Numbered from the stretch's first letter, positions 12,630 to 25,300 are shown. The stretch: DNA of 64,000 nt from Zantedeschia hybrid cultivar (GCA_030544215.1 JARZZO010000006.1:52614501-52678500); one strand, 5' to 3'. The notes: generated by a model from the sequence alone, not told the origin. Translations and numbers: made by a program.

Positions 12630-13493
12630 CAAGTTCCGCTCTGATCTGCTCCGGAACGATAAAATTATTATTCTAAATTATTTCATACATAAATTCGTTT
12701 TTACTCATAGATATTGTTCATGGGATGAACTTAGAATTTCGAATTTAATTTTTCTGTGCGAAAAACGAAAATTTTTTGAGTTTTCATCGCGTTCTTCATG
12801 GTGATGAAGAACCGGATTTTTGGGCTTCAAAAGGGGATTAACGATGGTTGGACCATCTCTGTGGGTTTGCTGGTATGACCAGCTACCTATCGCCATCCCC
12901 GGAAAATTTTCATGGCGGCCGGTGGCGCTTTTCTTCCCATAATTTTCAAGAGTTGAAAAGGATTGTGGAAAAGGCTGAAATCTGCGAAACTGCACAAATC
13001 TCCAACTTTGGAGGTTCACCGGCGGCGAAAGAGTCGTCTTCCGGCCACCACCTGTGGGGAAAATGGAAGTGGTGACATCCCTCTTCAAATTCCGGCCACC
13101 CTCGCGGCCGGCGGCAGCGGCGGAGGCGCCCAAAACAGGCCTCAAACATGGCCAAAAAACCCTAAAATCAGGGCTGGTCGAACAGCAGCAGATGGGCCTG
13201 GACCGGCCGGCCCCGAGCAGGTCCGATCCGGTTCGGCCGGGCGGCCTGGGCCTGGCCCGGGCGCGCCAGGCGCCGGACCTGGCTCGGCCAGGTCGCACCC
13301 AGTCTGGGTCCTGGCTGAGCCCAGGGCCATCTGGCCCGAGCCAGGTTCAGCCCTGCCTGCACTGGCTCGAGCCAAGGGGGCCCATTAAGCCCTGATTGGG
13401 CCCAATTAATTCAATTTTGGCCCAATTAACCCCGGAAACCCCTTATTTAATTAAAAACCCCATCCTATTTAACTTGAAATTGAAATTAATAAT
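12630..13493 (+). other. GC-rich first part of A2 leader
   Basis: No credible gene. From about 13080 to 13390 it is dense in CCGG, GGCC and GGCTCGGCC/GGCCCGAGCC inverted strings, so long open frames appear on both strands (including one of about 197 codons on the minus strand) from composition alone. Related GC-rich blocks occur in B (about 22680-23170), F, D (52880-53170) and E (61500-61840). Confidence 0.6.
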
Positions 13494-14558
13494 GTTTAAA
13501 ATTGTTTTAAACATTAAATTAATTATTTGGAGTTAAAAAGGCTGGAGATAATTAAGATATGATCTTAATTATGGATTATTAATTTAATCAAACCTTTTGT
13601 GGGGTTTAATTAAGATGTGATCTTAATAGTTAATTGTTTTTAACGAAATAAGATAGGATCTTATTATTATTTGATTTTAATTAATTAATTAAATGAGTTA
13701 TAATTAAGATATGATCTTAATTATAAATAACTTTTAATTAGTTAATTAAAGGGGTTTATATTTAAGATATGATCTTAAATACATATAACAAATGTTGTTA
13801 TTTATTTAAAATGGAATCTTAATTATTAATTGACAATTGTTGTCATTAATAATTAAGATAATATTTTTAATCTTAATTAACAATTGTTGTTAATTTATGT
13901 TTAAGATTTGATCTTAAAATTGTATCAACAAGAGTTGTTATTTAATTATTAAGTAGTAACTTAAATTTTAATTATCAAATGTTGTTAATTAATTTAAGTC
14001 AATTGATTAGATTATTTTAATTTCTTAGCAATTGTTGTTATGAAATTATGTATTTGATTAAGGGACATTTAATAAAAGTTATTAAGTGTTTTATTAACTT
14101 TTAATAATTGTTATTAAAGGGTTAATTGTTTCTTGAGAATTAACCTTAATAAAAGTTATTAAGGATTAATTAATGCTTACTAATAGTTATTAAGCTAATT
14201 AATATTCTCAAGGGTCCCTTAATTAAATATTGAAAGTCTAATCTACTTAATAATTAATCTTTTAATAAATTTTATTAAGAGATTATTAAAGTCTAATTGT
14301 TAGACTATTTTAATTAGAAATGTTCTAATTATTATTTCTTAATAATTGTTATTGAGAAATATGATTTAAATAAAGGAGTTTATTAACAAGGAGTTGTTAA
14401 GGGGTTAATAATTTGAGTTGAAAATTCTTTTATAAATGTTATTTAGAAATTTTTAATTCTATCTAAATGTTAGATTGTTTCGCATTAATAATTGTTATTA
14501 ATGTGATTTAATATTAATCTAAATGTTAGATTAATTAATTTAGAACTGTTCTAAATTA
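13494..14558 (+). other. Triloop-hairpin tiled leader of A2
   Basis: About 1.1 kb of AT-rich sequence is made largely of back-to-back perfect inverted repeats with a 3-nt loop. Perfect examples are 13494-13512 (8 bp), 13548-13572 (11), 13609-13627 (8), 13647-13665 (8), 13698-13726 (13), 13759-13781 (10), 13875-13895 (9), 13900-13918 (8), 14144-14164 (9), 14290-14306 (7), 14311-14331 (9), 14483-14503 (9), 14513-14535 (10) and 14536-14558 (10). The loops are ATG, TTG, GTG, CTG, AAG or AGG, all ending in G. No coding capacity. Confidence 0.8.
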
Positions 14559-15040
14559 TGCATGGAATATTTTAGAATTTTAATTTTAGCTTTGTGTGCA
14601 CATGTTGATGTGTTTAATGCTTTAAATTAGATTTATTGCATATTGGAAAATAAGATTTTCGAAAATTCAAATTATCCAATTTTGATTGGTACGCAGGTTT
14701 TAAGAAAGCCAAAATTATTATATTTTCAAAATTTTAGCCTTCATGTGATGTATTTTATCATTTGTGGATGGTTAAAATTTGTGGTGGTCATGGACATGCA
14801 CTTAGTTAAATTTCATATTATGTGATAGTGTGTGATTTTGTGGATTGTTTTGGAATGTGATGTTCATTAATTAAATGTTAATTAATGAGGCTTGTGTGCC
14901 TCCCTCTCTCCATTCCATTGTAATTCTATCTCCCTCTGTTATTGTACTCGGCCATAAGGCTTTCTCTTAAAATTTATTTATATTTGAAATTGTTTCAAAA
15001 TATATAATATTTGTATTTGATCGCGCCGGCCGAAGAGAGG

Positions 15041-15075
15041 CGAGGATGATCCACAAATGCAACCAGGAAGGCGAC
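15041..15075 (+). other. Conserved leader block (GCAACCAGGAAGGCGAC)
   Basis: A GATCCACAA...GCAACCAGGAAGGCGA block recurs in B (24776-24809), C (32020-32053) and F (minus, about 7254-7218), although nearby leader sequence has diverged between families. Element A has lost it by deletion. Its role is unknown; cross-family conservation suggests a cis-acting RNA or DNA signal. Confidence 0.55.
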
Positions 15076-15422
15076 AGGAGATGAGATCACCAGTGGCTAT
15101 GCGTTTGCATGTTTAGATTATATAACTGTTATATAGTTTTGGTGATTAATTGTTTGGCTCCAGTTAATCACCGTGTTGTCCATGACCACATAATGAACAT
15201 GTATGGATGATGCATGTTTTTAGTTATTGATTATGAATCGATTGCTAATATCTAGGTATAGTTAAATATATATTCGATATATTTATAAACTATCACCTAG
15301 GATGAGACCAACTTAATATAAACAAAACCTTCAACATAAAGTCTAAGCCGGAGCGCGAGTCATTGAGAATGCACCGCGTGGCTCTCCATCAATATAGTTC
15401 TTAGAACTTGATTTAGTGATGA

Positions 15423-15830
15423 CAGATACTACGTGTTTACCCGAGATCTGCCACCATCTGATGAAATGACTATTAACTATGGCATTATGATGCCTTGAGA
15501 TTGGAATAGAGGAACGGTGTAGCTATCCTCGCGTTTACCCGGGAGCTGCATTCTTACTCTACTCTGTCGCGTATTGATGGTAAAGCTTAGACTAGGTATA
15601 ATGGCCTACTGTGTTTACCCGGGACCATTAAAGACCTGGGAGCCGAAATAAGATCGGATATTGCAAGGAGTTGCAATTACCATGAGATGGTTGCTCTAAG
15701 ATAATGGTATGATACTATGTGTTTACCCGAGGTCATACTATGATTCTTGGAGATTCTGATCCTCACTAGAAGACCGTCGGAGTCTTCCGTTCTGTATACC
15801 TGAAGGTTATATAGTCCGTCGAAAAATAGT
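15423..15830 (+). other. Leader stem-loop array of A2
   Basis: Four modules share the tip GTGTTTACCCG. The arms are CAGAT/ATCTG (15423-15450), TGTAGCT/AGCTGCA (15518-15550), AATGG/CCATT (15600-15629) and GTATGA/TCATAC (15707-15738). Between and after them lie GGCAT/ATGCC, TTGCAA/TTGCAA, ACCAT-GAG-ATGGT (15679-15691), GAAGAC/GTCTTC (15769-15787) and an inverted CTGTATA/TATA(T/C)AG. The same order is found in families C and D with other arm sequences. This predicts a folded RNA just upstream of gag. Confidence 0.65.
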
Positions 15831-15913
15831 GGGAAATAATTCAAGATAAAAGACCATAATTGAATTATCAGAACTATCTGCTTAAATCACGTTATTTCCT
15901 TCGATTTACTAAA

Positions 15914-18670
15914 ATGTCGTCTATTCGAGTAGTTGGCATATTGGATGCCAATACTTCTCATACTCAGCATGACTAGAAAACTCTGAAGAATGTCTTCAGG
16001 GCCAAGTGAAAGTCACTATCCTAATCAGATATCATGAATCCTCTTACTTGGATAGACCAAGGTGAAGAGGTGCTCATAGTATGCCTTATTGAAAGGCAAT
16101 GATTATCATGAAATCTCTTATTTGGATAGACCAAGATGAAGAGATATTTATGATGTGCCTTTGAGAAAGGCAAGTGGTAAGACTTTAAACGGTAAAACCC
16201 ACACCTGAAAGGATAAAGAAAAGTCAGCTGAGATAGAGAAGTAGCAGTTCTCCCACTGCAACCAATATTAGGATACTGGTAAAGGCAAAACGAATATGAA
16301 ACATGAAAGAAGTTTCATATATTCTTATTATCATCTTTTGCATGTCTATTGGAGAATTAGTGTATCCAATATGAGATATTGGAAATGATTCTCAGAGCTG
16401 CGATAGTGTGCAGACTTAGACAAGTAAAAGGAAATCGAGAAAATGTAAGTGTTGAGTTAGACTCAACTGTTGTTCATGATATTCATAGATTACTGTTAGA
16501 CAGTAAATCTTTATATATCTATAGGAGTCAAATATGAAACTGAATAACTGTTATTTAGTTGCATATCAAGAATAACATTGATTGAGAAAGAATAATAGTT
16601 ATTCGAATCAGTCAATGCACTATGGATTCTTGAAGTGACATTTCATGAATGTTCACAAGTCTCCTATAGAAATGAACTGTGTGAATCTTGATTATCTATG
16701 GTATTGTACATAGGGTTGTACAATAAGAAATTTTTGATGCTGATGCATATTGATGTAAACATCTCAAAGGCCAAAGATAATCACTACTATTGACTTACCT
16801 TATAGTTTACTTTTGGAATGATTCGACTGTATGTACTTACTGAAGTACAAGTCGAATGCATATGAGAGAGTAAGGTATGAGATCAATATGAAGTATTAGA
16901 ATTATTGATTTGATCAAAGAAACTAATACTTAGGTATATGATTCACATAAATCATTAAGAGGATAATTGTATCATCGCTCGATTGATCCTCATTGTGCAT
17001 CATAGTAATATGATGGAATGAGGAATTGCACCTTATTAAGATATGGTGCAATACATAATAAGATTTGCCTAATTCTTGTCCTTTTGAACATAAGTATGAA
17101 TATTAGATGTCCATACTTTAAAGATTGTTCCAAATAAGTCAGTCTATGTCCATATAAGATATGGAAATCAAATAATTCATATGAGATGTGAATTATGAAC
17201 AAACTTGATTTAAAAGTCATGTATTATCGCGATGTGAATTTGTAAATGTCGAAAGAGTTTGGACATTACAGTTATTGGCCAGACGATAATGAAATAATTG
17301 TCGTCCTGAAAGCTGGCTTCTGTGAAGAGGAATATGTCCTCAAAGAAGACAGTGGTAGCTGATAAAACTAGAAGATGTTCTAGATTCACAAAATAACATA
17401 AGATTATTAGATAATCTTTAGTTGTTTGGAACCGGTCATGACACACATACAGAGAGCTTCATAGATTTTTGAGATTCTCTCAGTGACTGGAGGGATATGT
17501 TTGACATATCTATTTTAGCAAGGTGAGAGGAGCTAAAAATAGATTATGATCTAAAATCTATGATAATGATGCTCTCTATCATTACAACTTTGAGATTGAT
17601 AAGTTTATTAGAATTGTACTTGTCAATACTGCCTATCATGAGATGATGACAGTTGGATATTAAAAACGTCCTCTCAATGTGATTGAGGTAAAGATGTATA
17701 TGATACACCTTTAAAGCTTTTAGAATATCCAGGAAGCAAGTTATGATTTCAAAATTATTTTGAATCAAACTGAAACTTCCTAAGTTGTAGTAAAAGTTTT
17801 GACTTAATGGTCAAATATTATTTGATCATTAAGAATGATCACGGGTTGTGTGTGTTCAAAGAGGACAGTGGGAGCTCGATCGTTTTAATAATGCTTTATG
17901 ATGATAACATCAAAGTCATTAAGAATGACTTTAGGATGTTACTATTAGTGAAAGCATTATTAACCATGTTTTCCTCCATAATAGATTTAGTTATAATATC
18001 CCACGTATTAGAATACGAATCTATTAAGATAGATTGGTGGGGATATTATATTGACCTGTATGTCAAGATGTTTGGCATAAATTTCATAACAAATCTCAAT
18101 TGTTGAGATATGGAATTTATTCCATTAAAGAAAAGGTTCCTTAAAAGGTACATGAGTGAATTGCATCATTAAGCATTTGAGTAGTGTTAAGGATGCATTC
18201 ACGTATATGGAGAGAATGATTTGAAACTATGAGGTCACACTGACTTAAATTTCAAGTCAAATAATGGATTCAACCTTCTGGTAGAAAGGGATTGATTGGA
18301 ATGGTTTTAATCCAAAACTCGATATTAAGATGACGACATAGACAAGTGATACAGTTATTGGAACAGTATGGATGAAAAGGTTCATCCCTGAACTAGAAAT
18401 ACTTTTAAAAGGGTCTCTAATACCATCCTATCATTGTAGGACAACAGTGGGAGCAATGAATTGTGTGATCGAGCCATGGTCTCTTCAGAAGTTACAGAAC
18501 ATTCTGAGGCTCTTTCACAGGTTCAGAGACAAAGGATTAAGAGGAAATAACGTAATGGAAATATTCCATCTATAGATAATTTAGCAGATCCCTGACCAAG
18601 TCTTAGTCACAAACTTTTTGTGAGCATCACCTAGATTTGATGCAGATCAAATGCGAAACTGATTGGCTTG
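15914..18670 (+). pseudogene. Decayed copia gag-pol of A2
   Basis: The ATGTCG start matches the gag start of D, and the next codons resemble residues 1-15 of that Gag before a stop near codon 21. Downstream, fragments keep similarity to D. One of 99 codons (17807-18106) covers the polymerase region around the lost YVDD box, and 18370-18600 resembles the RNase H/C-terminal region, including GTTCAGAGAC and GCAGATCCCTGACC. Frameshifts and stops are pervasive. A, A2 and B share the same broken pattern, so the decay predates their spread. Confidence 0.8.
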
Positions 18671-18674
18671 AGTC

Positions 18675-18686
18675 CAAGTGGGAGAT
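18675..18686 (+). other. Polypurine tract of A2
   Basis: CAAGTGGGAGAT lies directly before the 3' LTR. It is identical to the tract in A. Confidence 0.8.
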
Positions 18687-20272
18687 TGATGGATATAGGT
18701 GTCCTCTAAGCCAATCATGAGGCACCTATTTCAATCTGGTTCACTAATAAATGGCATTAAATTTATTATGTAGATTGTCATATTTATATTTACGTATAAT
18801 GAAGTCCATGAATATGTGCAATAGTCATCAGATTATGATGAGATCATAATAATGAGACTGATGACTTATAAACACATATTCTCAATTGTTCCTAGTCGTA
18901 GGATGTTTGAGAAGGACATCAAACATCCGGTTCGACTAGTACAGGTTATTCCAGCTCATATGATGAGGGTGACTGATCTCGTTAGTTACTAGTGTGGAGA
19001 CACAATGGTAAACCTGTAGGTGCTCATTGGAGAATGAGTTCACTGAACTGATCCGACATGAATCGCCAAATGGTAATTTACCTTACTGTCAATCGGCTTG
19101 ATTCATCGTCACAGTGGCGTGGTTGATCCTTGGACTTGAGACACCAAAGACACCTTGTCAGTGGACTTCTGGACTTTGACCTTGACCTACGAATCCCTAT
19201 CCACGAGATCTCTAATAGTCAAGGATCGGGTCCAGCGGAAGACCTTCGAAGGTGATTGTGTGTTCAATAGAGGATCGTTGGCTCTCAGGTAACTGGAGAG
19301 AGAATGCTCTAGAGTAGATCCGCAGGAGTCTCTGGCCAGAGCAGAAACAATATCAGAAAAGTGGTTTTCGGATATTGTACAGCGGAGTCTGATTCAAGTG
19401 AGTTGACCATCTAGGGTTTGACAGTTGACCATACCCTAGGTTAACTCGAGAGCATTATGCGAACGAAGGATTATAGCCACGTGGTAACTGTGGACGGACA
19501 GGTTCCATGAGTGGGTTGCTGAACCCCATTACCTTCCGGGATCATGCGGTGTTGCTTGGCACCCAACTTGATCGGAAGTCCGACCGAATTTACATGCGAT
19601 GATAATTCGGTTGAGTAATTAGTTAATATCTAGATATTAACTAATTATAATAAGTCAATAACTAGTTATTGTACTTAACGGGCTGAAAACCGGATTGGTA
19701 AATGGGCCTAGAGGGTCACACGCAATAAGATTCTCAGTCGGTGGTACATAAGTGGGATTTATATTAACTCGGGGACTTTTGTGAAAAGTCACGCCGACTT
19801 AATATATATATACGTTATTGAGAAACCCTGGGCCAAGTTCCAGGATTTCCCTTGCTGGCCGTCACCCCCCCTTTCTCTCTCCACCTCTGGGCGTCCCGTT
19901 CGGCGCGCCAGAACAGCTTCCGTCTCCGTCGCGTGTGATTCTCGAAAGTCGGGAATTCCCGTCGGCGGGATTTCCACAATCGTTGCGGCGACGGATCTTC
20001 AGCGAGCGAGCTGAAACGGACGAGGGATCGAGGACGAACCACCGCGGAGGATCGCGTGGATACCGCTAGAGGCCGGACGCTTGTGCGGCTAGCGGCATCG
20101 CCTCGACGGAACCGAATCGGAAGCGGATTCGAATCCGCGCACGGTAATCAGATTCGAACTCGGTTTTTCGGTTTGAGTTTTTCGTTCCGAATCGGATCAG
20201 CGGGCATCGGGCGGGTTTAAATTTTGTTCTTCGTTTCCGCTGCGTTCTTCGCGTCCCGCCCGGATCCCAACA
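18687..20272 (+). repeat. 3' LTR of A2 (1586 bp)
   Basis: It has TGATGGATATAGG...CCAACA ends and is followed by the TSD TCCGG (20273-20277). After that the gypsy solo LTR resumes. Confidence 0.95.
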
Positions 20273-20439
20273 TCCGGGGGGTAGAACAAGCATGTTTAGG
20301 AGCTCTTCTTGATAAATGGGGGATTTCTATGAATGTGGTTTCCTGATGGTTGGATTCGCCCCTTTTTCTCCTCTATTTTGGGTGATTTTGGGGTTGTAAG
20401 GGGAGCCCTCGGACTCATGACAGACCTGGTTCCTGGCAT

Positions 20440-20815
20440 TGAAAGACGTCGTGCATGGACGACGCCTTTTTGAAGGGCGTCGGGCCATCATGACACCTTT
20501 TAGGCAGGAATCGTCTTTCTAAGGCTCTGTCAGTTCGGGAATCTGGGACTAAAAGACGTCATGGGTGGACGACGCGATTCAGAATAGCGTCGGGTAACCA
20601 TGACGCCTTTTAAGGCAGAAATCCCCTGGTTAATGGTTTCTGTAAATTCTGGATTTCTGTGTTGAATGGCGTCTGAGGATGTTGACGCCTTTTAAAAGGC
20701 GACCACTGGTGTCGACGCCTTTTAGGCCAGATTATGAGGCCAGTATCTTATATAAACCTGTACATGGAGCTTGAATGGCGTCAGCCTTGGGCGACGCGAT
20801 TCAAGACTGAACTAC
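20440..20815 (+). repeat. GGCGTC...GACGC hairpin modules in gypsy solo LTR
   Basis: At least five modules of the form (TTGAA/TAAAA)NGRCGTC, 10-14 nt, GACGCNTTT(T/C)A occur here. Examples are near 20450-20475, 20550-20585, 20665-20690 and 20772-20806, where CTTGAAT...ATTCAAG closes the stem. The same modules occur in the dimer LTRs and in element G. Confidence 0.65.
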
Positions 20816-21853
20816 ACTAATTCATGCAAGTAAAATGTGTTCATACTGCTAGATAGTTGGTTAGTGCATGCCTTAGTGTACTCGGTGGAGACGGATTCTT
20901 CATGACCGGATGGTATTACGTTATGTGTTATGCGATCGCGGACTTTTCACGTGACCGGATCGTATTGTGCTGGGTTTTGTGTTACTATGGACCTGGAGTG
21001 ACAGTTGTAGCACTTTATCACCCTGTGCTGGTGTGGGTGGAGCACAGCGCCGGTGGGGGCGTGGGTGGGGTGACGCCTAGTGAGAGAGGGTCACCTGGTG
21101 AACCCCGGGGTCAGCTAGTACCGGTGTGGGAGTGGTACCTTCGGAGTGTCACTCATGCTGAGGGAAGGAGTAACCACCTGAGCCAGTTGGGCCGGAGTAG
21201 CGAGAGCGCTATCCGAGGGGTTACTGCTTGGTCTCAGCGGGTCGATGTTTTCCCCACTGTTGTTTGTGTGGTTGCGTGTTCTATCGAGACGGCGGTTGTG
21301 GGTTCCTTAGTCGTCTGGTTTAGAATTATGCATGTTTAATACATTTCGATTGCATGTGTTTCGCATTGAGATATAGGAATAGTAATTATCACTATGCTTG
21401 TTACTTTACCGTCGGCTGTATTTTACACTTGTGGGTGTGTGCGTGGGCAGTGGGGATCGAAGGATCCCTACTGAGTCTTGTCTTTGAGACTCACCCCTGC
21501 GGTTTTCAGGTGAGGACTCCCAGCAGACCTAGCGAGGAGAGTGCGGCCGTGTGTTGAGCACCGTCAGCGGTTATTCCGGGGTATGCCCCGACGTAGTTGT
21601 TATTTTATTTCTGGCCTGTATGTTTAATTATTTCCTTTCAGTTGGAGTATGTAATTATTTGTTGTATCGAGTCGCATTGTAATAATTTTTAATTCCTGCA
21701 CTTTCATTTCAATTCAATGCGACGTGAATGTTTAGCTTAGTTTATTATTTATTTCCAGACTTACTTAGATCCTGGTTTGGTTCCAAATTAATGATTCGGT
21801 ACCCATTTAGTAATCGGATCCCCGATTATAGGGTGGCGGGTCGTTACACCCTG

Positions 21854-22297
21854 GGCCAAGCTCTAGGATTTCCCCTTGCTGGCCGTCATCCCCTCCTTTC
21901 TCTCTCCTCCTCTGGGCACCCCGTTCGAGGCGTCGGGATTGTCTCCGTCTCCGCCGCGTGTGATTCCTGAAAGTCGAGAATTCTCGTCGGCGGGTTCTCG
22001 GCAATCGTTGCGGCGACGGATCTTCAGCGAGCGAGCTGATATGGAAGAGGGATCGAGGACGAACCACTGCGGAGGATCGCATGGATACCGCTGGAGGCTG
22101 GACGCTTGTGCGGCTTGCGGCATCGCCTCGACGGAACCGTACGGAAGCGGATTCGAATCCGCGCACGGTAATCGGATTACTCCCGTTAATTTTCGGTTTT
22201 AGTTTTTCGTTCCGAATCGGATCAGCGGGCATCGGGCGGGATAAAATTTTGTTCGTCGTTTTTGCTACGTTCTTCGCGTCCCGCCCGGATCCCAACA
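21854..22297 (+). repeat. 5' LTR of element B, right part
   Basis: It resumes family A right after the second CCCTG copy (GGCCAAGCTCTAGG) and ends CCCAACA. It is followed by the B primer site. Confidence 0.92.
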
Positions 22298-22298
22298 G

Positions 22299-22310
22299 TG
22301 GTATCAGAGC
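22299..22310 (+). other. Primer binding site of B
   Basis: TGGTATCAGAGC, one base after the LTR end. Confidence 0.9.
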
Positions 22311-25300
22311 GAGGTTCCGCTTCGGGACGCCGAAATTATTATTCTAAATTATTTCATGCATAAATTCGTTTTTCCTCATAGATATTCTTCATGGGATGAA
22401 CTAAGAATATCAAATTTAATTTTTCTGTGTGAAAAACAAAATTTTTTGGGGAACGGGTTTTTCGTCGCGTTCTTCATGGGATGAAGAACCGATTTTGTGA
22501 GCTTCGAAGTGCCTTCGAGGTTGTACGGCGACCTCCATGGTGGAGACCGGTATGACCGGTGGCCTATGCAAAATTGCTTAGACCCCTACTGGGCGGTGGC
22601 CACCAGTGATGAGCCTCCTTCTCTCTAACTTTTCCATGTGGTGGAAGATCTAGGGGAAGAGGAAACAGATTTTAAACTGGTTCACCACCGGATTTTGGGG
22701 GCAACCGGCGGCACCCCACTCGTCGGTCAACCATCACAGGCGTAGGCGGCACTGCCATGGAGGTTGGGCTCTGATGCATGCCCAGACGTAGCTGGGGCAA
22801 GTGGTGGCAACACCGGCAGTCCCTGCAACAAAGTGTTGGATGTGCGTTGGATCGCCCAAGGGGATGGGCTGCCGGAGCTACGCCGGTGCCAGGCTCTCCG
22901 ACCAACCCCATCGGCCCCGTCAGGGGCAGCAGAGAGCAAGCGGCGCCGCCCTGGCTCCCCCTTGCCGGCGTCGGGCAGGAAGGGGTGAACTAGGCGGCGG
23001 CGGCTAGGGCAAAGCCCTAGCCGCAGAACCTGTCTGGATCTGTCTCGGGCCGGCCCGGTCGGGCGGTCCAGGCCGGACCTGAGCCAGGCCCAGTCCTGTT
23101 TGGCCACGCCTGGCTCGGCCAGGCACCTGGGCCGGCCCATTGGGGGCTTGGCCCGAGCCAGTAGGCCCCCTTGGGGTCCTGTTGGCCCTGTTAATCCAAT
23201 AAAGCCAGCCCCTTTCACCCCTCAAACCCTAAACCCTTTTATTACATGAACCCCTATTTATTAACTCAAAATTTTAATTCTTGTATGTTTAATATATGTT
23301 TTAAAATTTGAATTCAAAATTTTGAGTTATAGTAGATCAATTTTTAAGATCTGATCTTAAATGATTTATTTATAAAGATGTGATCTTTTAAAGGGGTTAT
23401 TTAAAGATGTGATCTTTAAATATTAACAAGTGTTGTTAAATTATTTATTTTGGTGTTAATAAGGGTTATTAATTAACAAGGGTTGTTAATTTAAGATGTG
23501 GACTTAAACCTAATTAACAAGTGTTGTTAATTTATTTTTAAGTTATGACATCATAGATATATTTAACAATTGTTGTTAATATATTTTAATTAGAGGGGTT
23601 ACTTGAGATCTTAAATTGAATATTAACAAGAGTTGTTAATTATTTTAAGATTGTAACCTTAAATATAATTGACAAATGTTGTTAATTTACATTTGAGTTA
23701 AGTGATTAGATTAATGTATTAATTTCTTAGCAAATGTTGTTATGAAATTAATGTTTTAATTAAAAGGCACTTAATAAAAGGTTATTAAGTGATTAATTAA
23801 CCTTCTTTATAATTTTTATATTAAGGTTAATTACTTTATGAGAATAAATCTTAATCAAAGTTATTAAGGATTAATTATGCCTTAATAATAGTTATTAAGA
23901 TAATTAATTAATTTTCTCCAGGATCTTTTAATTAAAAGGATCTAATCCACTTAATATAATTTTTAATAAACGTTATTAAAAGATTGGATTTAAGTCTAAA
24001 CTGTTAGACTATATTAATTAGAAATGTTCTAATTATTATTTCTTAATAATTGTTATTGAGAAATATGCTTTAAATAAAAGGGGACAAGGAGTTGTTAAGG
24101 GATTAATAATTGAGTTAGAAATTCTTTTATAAGTGTTATTTAGGAATTTTTAATTCTATCTAAATGTTAGATTGTTTCGCATTAATAATTGTTATTAATG
24201 TAAATTAAGATTAATTTAAATGTTAGATTAATTAATTTAGAATTGTTCTAAATTTTGCATGAAATATTTTAGAATTTTAATTTTAGCTTTGTATGTACAT
24301 GTTGATGTGTTTGATGCTTTCAATTAGATTTATTGCGTATTAGAAAATAAGATTTTCGAAAATTCAAATTATCTAATTTTGATTGGTACCCAGGTTTTAA
24401 GAAAGCTAAAATTATTATAATTTCAAAATCTTAGCCTTCATGTGATGTATTTTATCATGTGTGGATGGTTAAAATTTGTGGTGGTTATGGACATGCACTT
24501 AGTTAAATATCATATCATATGATGGTGTGTGATTTTATGGATTGTTATGGAATGTGATGTACATTAATTAAATATTAATTAATGAGGCTTGTATGCCTCC
24601 CTCCCTCTTTCTCATTCCATTGTAATTCTATCTGTTAGATTGGCTTGTAGGCCACCTAAACTAATCCCTTTGTCATTGTACTTGGCCATAAGGCTTTCTC
24701 TTACAATTTATTTGTATTTGAAATTGTTTCAAAATTAATATTATTTGGAATTGATCGCGTCGGCCGAGAAAAGGCGACGATGATCCACAAAAGCAACCAA
24801 GAAGGCGACATGAGATGAGATCACCAGTGGCTATGAGTTTGCATGTTTAGATTATATAAATGTTATATAGTTTTGGTGATTAATTGTTTGGCTCTAGTTA
24901 ATCACCGTGCTGTCCATGACCACATAATGAACATGTATGGTTGATGCATGCTTTTTAGTTTTTTATTATGAATCGATTACTAATATCTAGGTATAGTTAA
25001 ATATATACGATATATTATAAACTATCACCTAGGATGAGACCAACTTAACGTAAACAAAACCTTCAACATAAAGTCTAAGCCGGAGTACGAGTCATTGAGA
25101 ATGTACCGCATGGCTCTCCATCAATATAGTTCTAAGAACTTGATTCAGTGATTACAGTTTCTACGTGTTTACCCGAGATCTGGCACCATCTGATGAAAAG
25201 ACTATTAACTATGGCATCTTGATGCCTTGAGATTAGAATAGAGGAATGGTGTAGCTATCCTTGCGTTTACCCGGGAGCTGCATTCTTACTCTACTCTGTC

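Larger units (their letters stand above)
11024..20272 (+). mobile_element. Complete copia-like element A2 (9249 bp)
   Basis: Both LTRs, primer site, polypurine tract and TSD are present. The order is 5' LTR, primer site, GC-rich leader, hairpin-tiled AT-rich leader, stem-loop array, decayed gag-pol and 3' LTR. By eye the two LTRs differ at roughly 34 positions in 1586 (about 2%) plus a 7-bp tandem duplication (CTAGCGG) in the 5' LTR near 12424. It encodes no complete protein and so is non-autonomous. Confidence 0.95.
10250..21848 (+). mobile_element. Ty3/gypsy solo LTR, split by copia element A2
   Basis: It starts TGTAAGGACTGAGG and ends GGGTGGCGGGTCGTTACA. It is flanked by the TSD CCCTG at 10245-10249 and 21849-21853. 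Without A2 and one copy of A2's TSD it is about 2.35 kb. It is related to the 2690-bp LTRs of the gypsy dimer further right. There is no primer site or interior, so it is a solo LTR, probably left by LTR-LTR recombination. It carries many GGCGTC...GACGC hairpin modules (10360-10635 and 20440-20815) and TATATAAA near 20750. Open frames inside are not convincing genes. Confidence 0.9.

Noticed and set aside
12705..13298. 197-codon minus-strand open frame with overlapping plus-strand frames
   Set aside because: It covers the GC-rich leader block, where repeated CCGG/GGCC strings suppress stops in several frames. There is no domain and the frame is not conserved in B, F, D or E.
20857..21339. 160-codon open frame in the gypsy solo LTR
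   Set aside because: It is LTR sequence (TGTAAGG...GTTACA) with no domain. The corresponding dimer LTR region reads a different frame.
23223..23240. Telomere-like AAACCCTAAACCC
   Set aside because: Only about two units, embedded in the B leader, and not a telomeric array.
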